In this document: piece after piece, positions 1 through 6,776 of the stretch
Numbering within the stretch: the first letter of the stretch is position 1
How the letters are laid out: the number at the start of each line of letters is the position of its first letter
Made by a program: the position numbers and the translations under genes
NCBI GenBank assembly: GCA_012521625.1
Contig: JAAYLY010000193.1
Location: 1-21,435, forward strand
Length of the DNA: 21,435 nt
Reading direction: 5' to 3'
Source: Tissierellia bacterium
Lineage (GTDB): Bacteria; Bacillota; Clostridia; Tissierellales; Tissierellaceae
The notes under the pieces: model-generated
Databases searched by the model: none
Told to the model about the DNA's origin: nothing
The model's input: the letters and a program-made list of their open reading frames with translations, nothing else

Positions 1-1860
1 AGATATTCTGATAAGTGGGTTCATGTCATAGTTTTGTAGCTTATCGTTGTAGAAGTCATGATAGATATTTGAGTATAGTGGAAGTTCTGGTAACAGTTCA
101 TTCCATCTTACGATGAAGTCTACAAATTTTTGCTTAAATCCATCTCTGTCTTCTGGGTCAGTTAATACTATAGCTTTAGCTAATTGGTCTAATTGTTCAT
201 CTTCTATATGAGTATTATTCCATGGGTGACCTGGCTCATAGTAATTGGATTGGTCATAAATTGGGTTGAAGTTTGAAGCTAAGTTGTACATATGGTAAGT
301 TGGAACTCCATACTTAGGATCTTCAATAGTGTTACGCTCTAGGTAGTTTAGAAGCTCAGTAAAGGTCATAACAGTTTGGTTGATCTTCATACCAGCTGCT
401 TCTAGGTCTGGGTTCTCTTGTAATTTAATAGTTAACAACTCAGCAACTTCATTACCACTGGAAGCCCACTCGATTACTAATGGCATTAGAGTACCATCTT
501 CTAACTTCTTGTAACGGATACCTTCTTTGTACTCATTACCATTTTCATCATATACCCATCCGCCTTCTTCTAATAGCTCAATTGCCCTTTCTAGGCTGTA
601 TGGATATTGATTTAATTTTTCGTTTAACTCAGCCTTAGTTTCTTGATAGAACCATAAAGCTTCACCGTAAGGTCCGTTAACAACTGAACCGAATCCTTCA
701 GTAAAGGCCTTAGCAAAGTCGTTTCTATCTAATAGGTGGGCTAAAGCTTGACGAACTTCAGTAAATTGTGTTGGACCAAAGTCACATACGAATAATAATT
801 TACCGTATCCAGCACGTGGGTAAGAAGTATAGGAGAATCCTCCTTGGTCAACTAGGTCAAGACCAGCATTGATTTCTGATCCACTGGCCATACCGAATAG
901 GATATCTACTGCGCCTGTAGCTAACTCGTCTAGGGCAGTCTCTTCGTTAACTAATTTGTAGATAACAGTCTTAATCAGCGGTTTTTGACCCTCATAGTTA
1001 CCAGCGTATTTTTCGTTTACCTCTAAAACTGCCTGTTTGGAAGCCTCATCATAGCTCTTTAATATATAAGGTCCAGTTGATGGACGAGGAATTTCACTTC
1101 TAGCATCATTTATCCTATCTCCAAAGTTTTCTACAGTGAAGTTGTCAGATAAATATGCACCGTTTCCATCATCAAGTACTTCTACAGTCTCGTCAGTCCA
1201 GAATGATAATTTAGTTGGGACTACGCTAGCCATTGGTAATTCGAAGAAATATGGCAGGTGAGCTGAGTCGATTGTTACGGAGAAGGTCATTTCGTCTAAC
1301 AATCTTACTCCAGCAAACTCCTTGCTCTCACCAGTAGCAAAGTCCTTATAACCTACGAATTTTTGACCATAAGTATTACCAGCACCTAAATCAGCTACTA
1401 CCTTTGAGGACCAGAATAATACTGTAGCAACATAGTCCTTAGCTGTAATAGGTGTACCATCGTCATATACTAAACCTTCCTTGATAGTCCATGTATATGT
1501 CTTGGAACCATCTTCATTTTCAACTACATCATAGTCTTCAACTACAGTTTCATTTACTAAGTACTCACCATCAAAGGTCATTGCAACTGTACCATAGTCA
1601 GTTATGAAGTTATAGATATCATATTCAGCTGCATTGTTTTGCCAATATGGTACCCAGTCACCAGATAATTCCGTAGTATTACCTATTATAATCTGCCCCA
1701 TTGGCTCTGATGGTTTTTGTGGTGTTTCTTCTCCACTTGGTTCTTCACCAACATCTGCAGGTGGTGTATCTGCTGGTTCTTGTTTTGATGAACATCCTAC
1801 TAGGAATGATGAAAGAACCATGGAAAGGATAAGTAACATTAGTATACTTCTTTTCATCAT
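1..1860 (-). CDS. Peptide ABC transporter substrate-binding lipoprotein (OppA/DppA type), 3' end missing
   Basis: The reading frame opens at ATG 1860 after an AAGGGGG ribosome binding site and stays open for 620 codons to the left edge, so the C-terminus lies outside. The N-terminus MMKRSILMLLILSMVLSSF is a lipoprotein signal, with lipobox LVGC (Cys about residue 23), then an acidic Pro/Glu-rich linker (to about 50). The body matches SBP family 5: it includes EGLVYDDGTPITAKDYVATV, the IPRPSTGPYIL segment and VRQALAHLLDRNDF. In this family such proteins sit on the outer face of the membrane and hand oligopeptides to an Opp/Dpp permease. The length already exceeds the roughly 540 residues usual for OppA, so this is a long member. 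No permease or ATPase gene is in view; any would lie downstream, beyond the left edge. The exact substrate cannot be told. Confidence 0.93.
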   Translation of the reverse strand, partial: MMKRSILMLLILSMVLSSFLVGCSSKQEPADTPPADVGEEPSGEETPQKPSEPMGQIIIGNTTELSGDWVPYWQNNAAEYDIYNFITDYGTVAMTFDGEYLVNETVVEDYDVVENEDGSKTYTWTIKEGLVYDDGTPITAKDYVATVLFWSSKVVADLGAGNTYGQKFVGYKDFATGESKEFAGVRLLDEMTFSVTIDSAHLPYFFELPMASVVPTKLSFWTDETVEVLDDGNGAYLSDNFTVENFGDRINDARSEIPRPSTGPYILKSYDEASKQAVLEVNEKYAGNYEGQKPLIKTVIYKLVNEETALDELATGAVDILFGMASGSEINAGLDLVDQGGFSYTSYPRAGYGKLLFVCDFGPTQFTEVRQALAHLLDRNDFAKAFTEGFGSVVNGPYGEALWFYQETKAELNEKLNQYPYSLERAIELLEEGGWVYDENGNEYKEGIRYKKLEDGTLMPLVIEWASSGNEVAELLTIKLQENPDLEAAGMKINQTVMTFTELLNYLERNTIEDPKYGVPTYHMYNLASNFNPIYDQSNYYEPGHPWNNTHIEDEQLDQLAKAIVLTDPEDRDGFKQKFVDFIVRWNELLPELPLYSNIYHDFYNDKLQNYDMNPLIRIS

Positions 1861-1895
1861 TTTCTTTCCCCCTTAAAATTTTTTATTTTAAAAGA

Positions 1896-1916
1896 TGATA
1901 TGATTAGATCATATCA
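1896..1916. repeat. Inverted repeat in the leader of the transporter gene
   Basis: TGATATGAT and ATCATATCA form a perfect 9-bp inverted repeat around a 3-nt centre, ending 36 nt upstream of the ATG at 1860. In minus-strand RNA it would be a hairpin followed by a short TTTT run. It could be a repressor operator or a leader hairpin; the sequence does not decide. Confidence 0.5.
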
Positions 1917-1966
1917 CTTCAAAACCACCTTTAATATCCAAAGCTTTATAGACTAACTTCCTTTGA

Positions 1967-1999
1967 AATTATCTAACCGGTCTATATCAATTATCTAAC
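1967..1999. repeat. Direct repeat AATTATCTAAC x2
   Basis: Identical 11-mers at 1967-1977 and 1989-1999 have a 22-bp period, about two helical turns, so both copies face the same side of the DNA. They lie between the candidate promoter and the start of the transporter gene. This arrangement suits a dimeric regulator, but no such protein is identified. Confidence 0.45.
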
Positions 2000-2019
2000 A
2001 ATTGCTATAATTCCCTTAT

Positions 2020-2048
2020 ATTCTATATCATACCTACCGATTTTTCAA
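2020..2048 (-). promoter_or_regulatory. Candidate sigma-A promoter for the transporter gene
   Basis: On the minus strand TTGAAA (2043-2048) and TAGAAT (2020-2025) are separated by 17 nt. It would give a leader of about 150 nt containing the direct and inverted repeats. The region is AT-rich, so chance matches are possible. Confidence 0.4.
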
Positions 2049-2630
2049 CTACTTTTTCACTTTAGCTAGTCCAATCGCTACAATTAATTTATATTGTAAA
2101 TTTCTGAAAAATGAAATCTAGGAAAATAATATTTTTAATTATACCAACTCTGCTAAAGTATTGCAATGGTAAATTGGCGAAATTGTTTTAAATTCCAACA
2201 TTCTGAATCTTTATCTTCTTTAAAGCTTTTTCCCCTAACATAAACTAAAATAGTAAAATTAATTCATTATTGAGACTACAAAGAATTATATAATGAATTC
2301 AATGTTAGAAACCATTAAAGTAAATATTTATCATTCCCCTATAGCTAAAAATGATTTAATTTATAATATGGCTAAAAGTTAAAATTTATCACTAGAGTTT
2401 CTAACTTCCCAATAACCATAAGTAGGATAAGGTTTTCTTAAGTCCTACACCTAAATACTTAATCACTATGATCCTTAATCTTTCCCTTTGAGACATAGAT
2501 TAATAGGGATATAAAAGATTAAGCCGTGAGAATTAATCACCATATGAATAACCCTAAAGCTAAGTTACTAAGATTAGTAGCTAAAAGGCTAGCAAAATTA
2601 GGCTTAGTAATCCTAAAAGTTAGTAGTTAT
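2049..2630. other. Gene-free AT-rich tract with successive inverted repeats
   Basis: No frame has a credible gene. The right part holds several inverted repeats in a row: 2261-2270 with 2290-2299 (10 bp), 2304-2312 with 2397-2405 (9 bp), 2422-2427 with 2443-2448 (6 bp plus an inner 4 bp), 2474-2483 with 2514-2523 (10 bp, plus inner CCCT/AGGG), and TACTAA/TTAGTA around 2566-2579. TTAGTA recurs up to 2625. Together they could fold as a structured RNA of about 320 nt on either strand, but I recognise no RNA family, and AT-rich DNA yields such repeats more often than balanced DNA. From 2049 to 2250 I see little. Confidence 0.35.
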
Positions 2631-2634
2631 AAAA

Positions 2635-2664
2635 AAGGACTTACAGCTATTACTGTAAGTCCTT
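2635..2664 (-). terminator. Intrinsic terminator of tRNA-Lys
   Basis: A perfect 12-bp stem (AAGGACTTACAG with CTGTAAGTCCTT, 6-nt loop) is followed on the minus strand by six T. It lies 5 nt beyond the tRNA 3' end. Confidence 0.9.
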
Positions 2665-2669
2665 AAATT

Positions 2670-2745
2670 TGGTGCACCTTCAGGGACTCGAACCCTGGAC
2701 TCCCTGATTAAGAGTCAGGTGCTCTACCAACTGAGCTAAAGGTGC
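2670..2745 (-). tRNA. tRNA-Lys (anticodon CTT)
   Basis: The minus strand folds as a complete cloverleaf of 76 nt. The acceptor arm is GCACCTT paired with AAGGTGC, the discriminator is A, and the 3' CCA is encoded. The D-loop region is TAGCTCAGTTGGTAGAGC. The anticodon stem CCTGA/TCAGG encloses CTCTTAA, which gives anticodon CTT, reading AAG. The T-arm contains GGTTCGAGTCC. It has its own promoter and terminator, so it is transcribed alone. Confidence 0.98.
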
Positions 2746-2766
2746 TCGTCACTTTCAACATTACTA

Positions 2767-2795
2767 ATTATACTACATCTTTTTAGCTTTGTCCA
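2767..2795 (-). promoter_or_regulatory. Promoter of tRNA-Lys
   Basis: TGGACA (2790-2795) and TATAAT (2767-2772) are separated by 17 nt on the minus strand, placing the start of transcription about 15 nt before the mature tRNA 5' end. Confidence 0.8.
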
Positions 2796-2807
2796 TAATA
2801 AATTTAA

Positions 2808-2848
2808 AATTTCACCTCAAAAATTTAAATTATTTTTGAGGTGAAATT
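2808..2848 (-). terminator. Long-stem terminator after the DegV-family gene
   Basis: A perfect 16-bp stem with a 9-nt loop starts 1 nt past the stop codon at 2850. On the minus strand the stem runs into TTTTAAATTTATT. It separates the DegV-family gene from the tRNA-Lys promoter. Confidence 0.85.
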
Positions 2849-2849
2849 C

Positions 2850-3716
2850 TTATTGAAAATTCTTTCTTAAAAAGAAGATGGACAGGGTTCCTGGTCCCAC
2901 ATGAGCCCCAATAGTAGCTCCAATATCTCCTATTAAAAAGTCCTTAGCACCAAAACGCTCTTGGATCATTTCCTTTAATTTCAGAGCATTCTCCATATCA
3001 TCGGCATGGGATATGGCTATAAGCTGCTTAGCTAGGTCCTCCCCCTTAGTTAAATCTTCCATTAGGTCCAACATGGTCCTGTAAACCCTATTTTTCCCCC
3101 TGACCTTTTCTATAGGGATTAGCTTACCATCCTCTACTTTTAGAATAGGTTTTATATTCAATAATCCACCTAAAAAGGCTTGAGCCTTAGTAACCCTGCC
3201 GCCCCTCAGTAGGTATTCTAAATTATCTACTGTAAAAATATGTTCCATATTGTCTAAATAAAAATCTACAATCCTTAAGATTTCTTCCTTAGTCTTGCCA
3301 GCCTTAGCCAATTCAGCGGCCTTTAATACAGTTAAGCCGAAGCCTAAGGAGGCAGATTTGGTATCTACTATAGTCAAATCAAAATCCGGAAATTGTTCCT
3401 TTATTTGTTCCTTTACAAAAACAGCTGCCTGATATGTACCTGATAGCTGGGAGGAAAAAGCTAAGTAGATGACCCTTTCCTTATTCCTGGCATACTCTTC
3501 AAATTTTTCATAAAAGCTACTTGGTGAAATCTGAGCAGTCCTATAAACTACTCCAGCCCTCATGCCATCATAAACAGTCTTTGGACTTATAGTTACCCCA
3601 TCATAATATTCCTCACTATCCTTTATAACCATTAAGGGTAACATATCTATGTCATATTCTTCTAGTAGTTTTTTTGGTAAATCGCTGGCACTGTCCGTTA
3701 AGATTTTTACTCCCAT
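2850..3716 (-). CDS. DegV family protein (fatty-acid-binding, FakB-like)
   Basis: At 288 residues this is the usual DegV length. Family signatures are present: DSASDLP (residues 8-14), TAQISPSSF (about 60-68), SSQLSGTYQAA (about 88-98), LRGGRVTKAQAFLGGLLNIKP in the middle, and GAHVGPGTLSIFF at the C-terminus. In the family, these residues bind a fatty acid carboxylate, and FakB proteins present the fatty acid to the kinase FakA for phosphorylation and entry to phospholipid synthesis. No fakA is in the window, so a role as FakB is inferred from the family. The start at 3716 follows GGGGAG. It is a single-gene unit between a promoter near 3750 and a strong terminator. Clostridia usually carry several DegV paralogues with different lipid preferences, so its ligand is open. 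Confidence 0.94.
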   Translation of the reverse strand: MGVKILTDSASDLPKKLLEEYDIDMLPLMVIKDSEEYYDGVTISPKTVYDGMRAGVVYRTAQISPSSFYEKFEEYARNKERVIYLAFSSQLSGTYQAAVFVKEQIKEQFPDFDLTIVDTKSASLGFGLTVLKAAELAKAGKTKEEILRIVDFYLDNMEHIFTVDNLEYLLRGGRVTKAQAFLGGLLNIKPILKVEDGKLIPIEKVRGKNRVYRTMLDLMEDLTKGEDLAKQLIAISHADDMENALKLKEMIQERFGAKDFLIGDIGATIGAHVGPGTLSIFFLRKNFQ

Positions 3717-3747
3717 ATTATCTCCCCTTATATATAAAGCTATAAGT

Positions 3748-3775
3748 ATTATATACCAATAATAGGATATTTTAA
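3748..3775 (-). promoter_or_regulatory. Candidate promoter of the DegV-family gene
   Basis: TATAAT (3748-3753) lies 16 nt from TTAAAA (3770-3775) on the minus strand. The -10 is perfect and the -35 is weak. Distance to the start codon is about 30 nt. Confidence 0.55.
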
Positions 3776-3855
3776 TCCCTTATGACAAATTTTTATGTAT
3801 ATATCCAACTTTTAATAAATAGATTAGTAATAGGTAAATATGAGGGAGTGGTCTT

Positions 3856-3954
3856 ATGAAATTTTTCCTTATAAAACGAAAGACTTTAAATTGGGTCCTG
3901 ACTATAATCATAGCCATTCTAATATCCATAATTCTATTTAACATAATTAAATAG
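3856..3954 (+). CDS. Small hydrophobic membrane peptide, 32 aa
   Basis: The ATG at 3856 follows a good ribosome binding site (AGGGAG, 8-nt spacing), and the frame ends at TAG 3952-3954. The peptide has a basic start (MKFFLIKRKTLNW) and one hydrophobic helix of about 18 residues (VLTIIIAILISIILFNII), ending in Lys, so it should be a single-pass membrane peptide with its N-terminus inside. A terminator-type hairpin follows 29 nt later. I do not recognise a family. The beginning resembles the membrane anchors of clostridial spore-wall enzymes such as polysaccharide deacetylases, so a decayed gene start is an alternative, though no further coding remnant follows. It is the only plus-strand gene between 1 and 9390. 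Confidence 0.55.
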   Translation: MKFFLIKRKTLNWVLTIIIAILISIILFNIIK

Positions 3955-3982
3955 TTCATGCCTTAAATTTGAAACAACTTAG

Positions 3983-4011
3983 GAAAATAGCAGCTATTAG
4001 CTGCTATTTTC
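3983..4011. terminator. Shared terminator between two convergent small genes
   Basis: GAAAATAGCAGC and GCTGCTATTTTC form a perfect 12-bp stem with a 5-nt loop. It lies 28 nt after the small + gene and 3 nt after the stop of the Spo0E-like gene on -. The A/T ends of the stem supply T-runs in either direction, so it can serve both. Confidence 0.75.
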
Positions 4012-4014
4012 AGA

Positions 4015-4191
4015 TTAACTTGATTTTACTTTTCCATATAAAAGGATTTTATAATACTCGTTAATTAACTTATCTAATTGGCAACTTAATTTCAGTGTAT
4101 CTTCATTGTCTAGGCCTTTCACCACTAGTCTATTTAATTTTTCCTTTTGTGAATCGATTTCCTTTTCCAATAACATTAAATCTCTATCCAC
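4015..4191 (-). CDS. Spo0E-like aspartyl-phosphate phosphatase, 58 aa
   Basis: The 58-residue frame runs from GTG 4191 (AAGAGG eight nt upstream) to TAA 4015-4017. It begins as an amphipathic helix (MDRDLMLLEKEIDSQKEKLN) and contains the Spo0E-family signature S-x-x-L-D-x-x-I-x-x-Y as SCQLDKLINEYY (residues 36-47). Members of this family are two-helix proteins that dephosphorylate the response regulator Spo0A, delaying or preventing sporulation; the Ser-x-x-Leu-Asp core touches the phospho-aspartate site. The length fits small paralogues such as YisI or YnzD. An internal ATG at 4176 is a possible later start but lacks as good a ribosome binding site. It has its own candidate promoter and terminator. 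The target could be Spo0A or another response regulator. Confidence 0.82.
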   Translation of the reverse strand: MDRDLMLLEKEIDSQKEKLNRLVVKGLDNEDTLKLSCQLDKLINEYYKILLYGKVKSS

Positions 4192-4273
4192 CTTAACAAC
4201 CTCTTCTTTTGAAAATATTTACTCTTAAATATACCTAATTTATCTATGGATAAAACTAAGATTTAAATAATAA

Positions 4274-4301
4274 TTTATACTTACTAAGGTAAATTTTCCA
4301 A
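4274..4301 (-). promoter_or_regulatory. Candidate promoter of the Spo0E-like gene
   Basis: TTGGAA (4296-4301) and TATAAA (4274-4279) are spaced 16 nt on the minus strand, about 80 nt before the GTG start and just past the lipoprotein gene. I see no Spo0A box (TGNCGAA) here. Confidence 0.45.
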
Positions 4302-4321
4302 TTACCCTATAAGGACACAGC

Positions 4322-5224
4322 TTATTCCAAATGGTCCAACTTCTTTATAGTAGTATCCTTTTCAAGCATAAAGACCCTCTTACTATTTTCATCTAATGAC
4401 AAGCCTAAGTTCTCTAAAAAGCTGCTAATCTTATCTAGTTCCTCTAGTTTCTTTTTGTCGTCGCTTAAAAGTAATCTAATCCTATTTAGATTTTCATCAA
4501 TGGAGTTAACTTGTTCTAAAGCTTCCTCTTTATTATTATTTAAGGCATGAATATAGTATTGATAAATTCTAAACTTAATTTCACAGACCTCTCCTCTATA
4601 TTCGTCCTTATAAAGGTCGTAAAAGGGCTTCAAATTTAATAGGACTTGGCTACCATAATCATAGACATCTATGATCTTCCTGTCCTCTATGGCTTTGGCC
4701 AGCAGGTTAATAGATTTTTTAAGCTCGGTCACCCTGTCCTTTGAAATCCCCTTCTTCAAGGCTTCGCTTTCATAATCACTCCAACTAATATATCCATTTT
4801 CTAAAGATTTGTCAATCTCTTTCCATCTTTCTTTTACCTTTTTTTCCTTATTTTTATCTTCCGTGCTTGAGCCATGTTCATGGGTACCTTGAGAATTTCC
4901 GCCTCCACCTTCCTGGCCTCCCCCTTGGTTCTTTCCTCCTCCTTGCCCTTCTTCCGCTGAAGATTGTTCACCCTCTCCAATAGATTCCTTTTGGGCCTCC
5001 TCTAGGCTTTCATCTCCCATTTCACTATCTAAATCTATGTCTAACTCTATCCTTTCTATCTTACCTACATTATCCAGTATCTTGTTAATTTCCCCTGTAA
5101 AACTACTTAACTTATCAGGGGCCTTATCCATTACTTTTACTTCCTTATTTTGCTGATTTTTATCTAAACATCCCACCAATAGTAATAATAAAATTAAGAT
5201 GAAGATCAGTTTCCTGTATTTCAA
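4322..5224 (-). CDS. Lipoprotein of unknown function with acidic Gly/Gln-rich linker
   Basis: The product has 300 residues. It starts at TTG 5224 because a near-perfect ribosome binding site (GAGGTGAT) sits 5 nt upstream. Residues 1-18 form a lipoprotein signal with lipobox LVGC (Cys19). Residues 20-75 are charged. Residues about 76-120 are low-complexity (Glu, then runs such as GQGGGKNQGGGQEGGGG, ending THEHGSS), probably a flexible spacer in the cell wall. Residues 125-300 are charged and helical, with stretches such as ELKKSINLLAKAIEDRK and LLLSDDKKKLEELDKISSF that suggest a helical bundle. A single Cys (about 210) lies in this part. I recognise no domain and will not assign a function. 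It follows cls by 68 nt, with a terminator-like hairpin between, so it is probably expressed partly by read-through from cls. Confidence 0.8.
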   Translation of the reverse strand: MKYRKLIFILILLLLLVGCLDKNQQNKEVKVMDKAPDKLSSFTGEINKILDNVGKIERIELDIDLDSEMGDESLEEAQKESIGEGEQSSAEEGQGGGKNQGGGQEGGGGNSQGTHEHGSSTEDKNKEKKVKERWKEIDKSLENGYISWSDYESEALKKGISKDRVTELKKSINLLAKAIEDRKIIDVYDYGSQVLLNLKPFYDLYKDEYRGEVCEIKFRIYQYYIHALNNNKEEALEQVNSIDENLNRIRLLLSDDKKKLEELDKISSFLENLGLSLDENSKRVFMLEKDTTIKKLDHLE

Positions 5225-5260
5225 AAAAAATCACCTCATGGATATTGTAACCATGAGATG
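5223..5260 (-). terminator. Terminator-like hairpin overlapping the lipoprotein ribosome binding site
   Basis: CTCATGG (5235-5241) and CCATGAG (5251-5257) pair around a 9-nt loop, and two further pairs follow a mismatch. On the minus strand the stem is followed by GTGA and eight T, the layout of an intrinsic terminator for cls. The 3' arm contains the first bases of the GAGGTGAT ribosome binding site, and the T-run supplies the first two bases of the TTG start codon. It can therefore end transcription or mask the ribosome binding site. Confidence 0.6.
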
Positions 5261-5292
5261 CAATTAATATAATATCAAATTAAAATTAAGCT

Positions 5293-6765
5293 TTATAAAA
5301 TGGGTGATAAAAGTCTAGATATAGATTCCTTTATCTTAACTATATTTGACCTATTTTGATAGATTTCCTCCGTTATCTCAGTACAATCCTCCAAGTCCTT
5401 GATAAATCTTTCCGTTAGCTTTAAATTTATTGCCTCATCATAAATAAAGGCATTTACTTCAAAGTTTAATTGGAAGCTCCTAATATCTAAATTAGCCGTA
5501 CCTACAGAGGAAATAAAATCGTCTGACAGAATAACCTTGGAATGTAAAAAACCCTTATCATAAGTATAGAATCTAACCCCCGCCGGGAGTAATTCTCCTA
5601 TATAGCTAAGGCTGGCCCAGTATACAAATATATGATCTGGCTTATTAGGTATCATCACCCTAACATCTACCCCAGATAAGCCAGCTACCCTTAAGGCTTC
5701 TAAGATACTATCATCAGGTATAAAATATGGAGTCATTATATAGACCTTATCCCTGGCGTTAGTTATCATCTTTAAGTAACCATCCTTTATACTTGGCCAT
5801 CTAGAGTCCGGCCCACTACTTACTACCTGAATACCAACGCTATCTGAGCTTTCCACTGCCGGTAGATAGCTCTTACAGGCCTTAAGTTCATTTTTAGATG
5901 CAAAGCGCCAGTCTAAGTAGAATCTCCATTGGAGGGAGCTGACTGCAGATCCCCTAATCCTAATATGGGTATCCTGCCAATGGCCAAATTTCTTAGACCG
6001 GCCCAGATATTCATCTCCAATATTAAAGCCTCCCACATAAGCTTCCTTACCATCTATGATGCAAATCTTCCTATGATTCCTATAGTTAATCCTGACGGTA
6101 AAAAAGGGTACGAAAGGAGGGAAGAATATAGCTACATCTCCTCCCGCTTCCTTTAAGGCCTTTAGGGCCCTTCTAGATAGATTTCTACCACCCATACCAT
6201 CTACTAAAAGTTTAACCTCGACTCCCTCTTTAGCCTTTTTAGTTAATGCTTCCAATACCTTCATGCCGATTCCATCGCTTTTAAAAATATAGTATTGCAT
6301 ATGGATGTATTCCTCAGCCCTATTTATACTTTCAAGTAAGGCTTGGAACTTTTCCTCCCCAGTAAAAAACAAATCTACCCTATTATCCTGAGTAAAGTAG
6401 GACTCGCTGTTCATTAAAAACATCTTTACTATATCCTCATAGCGCTGATAATTAGGATCCTTAAAATAGAAGTCGTTATTTTGAATTGCTTCCTTCTGTT
6501 CTAGGGCTATACTTCTAAAGCATTCATCTTCTAATTCCTTTATTTTAAACATCTTCTTCTTAGATAAATCTTGTCCTAAAAATAAGTATAGTATAAAACC
6601 TATACCAGGCAAAAAGGTCAAAACCATCAGCCAAAGCCAAGTTGAAGTGGGGTTCCTTCGCTCAAAGAATACCAGGATTACACCTAATAGGATGTTTATC
6701 CATAAGAGATTAATCAATATCCATTGATAATTATCCATTATCCCATCCAATATCACCCCACCCAT
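5293..6765 (-). CDS. cls: Cardiolipin synthase (phospholipase D superfamily)
   Basis: The enzyme condenses two phosphatidylglycerols into cardiolipin and glycerol at the membrane. The 490 residues match ClsA length. Two N-terminal membrane helices (about 14-33 and 43-63) flank FFERRNPTSTWLWLMVL, the typical PLDNc segment. Two HKD motifs follow: NHRKICIIDGKEAYVGGFN (His231) and FLHSKVILSDDFISSVGTANLD in the second half (His408, Lys410, Asp415), both complete, so catalysis should be intact. The start is uncertain: ATG 6765 has only a weak AGGTAG upstream, while ATG 6738 would shorten the protein by nine residues and lies behind a G-rich stretch. typA ends 11 nt upstream, so the two are probably cotranscribed. 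A terminator-like hairpin follows the gene. Confidence 0.95.
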   Translation of the reverse strand: MGGVILDGIMDNYQWILINLLWINILLGVILVFFERRNPTSTWLWLMVLTFLPGIGFILYLFLGQDLSKKKMFKIKELEDECFRSIALEQKEAIQNNDFYFKDPNYQRYEDIVKMFLMNSESYFTQDNRVDLFFTGEEKFQALLESINRAEEYIHMQYYIFKSDGIGMKVLEALTKKAKEGVEVKLLVDGMGGRNLSRRALKALKEAGGDVAIFFPPFVPFFTVRINYRNHRKICIIDGKEAYVGGFNIGDEYLGRSKKFGHWQDTHIRIRGSAVSSLQWRFYLDWRFASKNELKACKSYLPAVESSDSVGIQVVSSGPDSRWPSIKDGYLKMITNARDKVYIMTPYFIPDDSILEALRVAGLSGVDVRVMIPNKPDHIFVYWASLSYIGELLPAGVRFYTYDKGFLHSKVILSDDFISSVGTANLDIRSFQLNFEVNAFIYDEAINLKLTERFIKDLEDCTEITEEIYQNRSNIVKIKESISRLLSPIL

Positions 6766-6776
6766 TTATAATATTA

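Noticed and set aside
1634..1876. An 80-codon plus-strand frame opposite the start of the transporter gene
   Set aside because: It mirrors the lipoprotein signal and linker of the minus-strand gene, which has a clear family match.
2261..2582. A T-box or known riboswitch controlling the transporter gene
   Set aside because: I found no T-box core sequence and no recognised aptamer core, and the stems lie several hundred nt from the gene.
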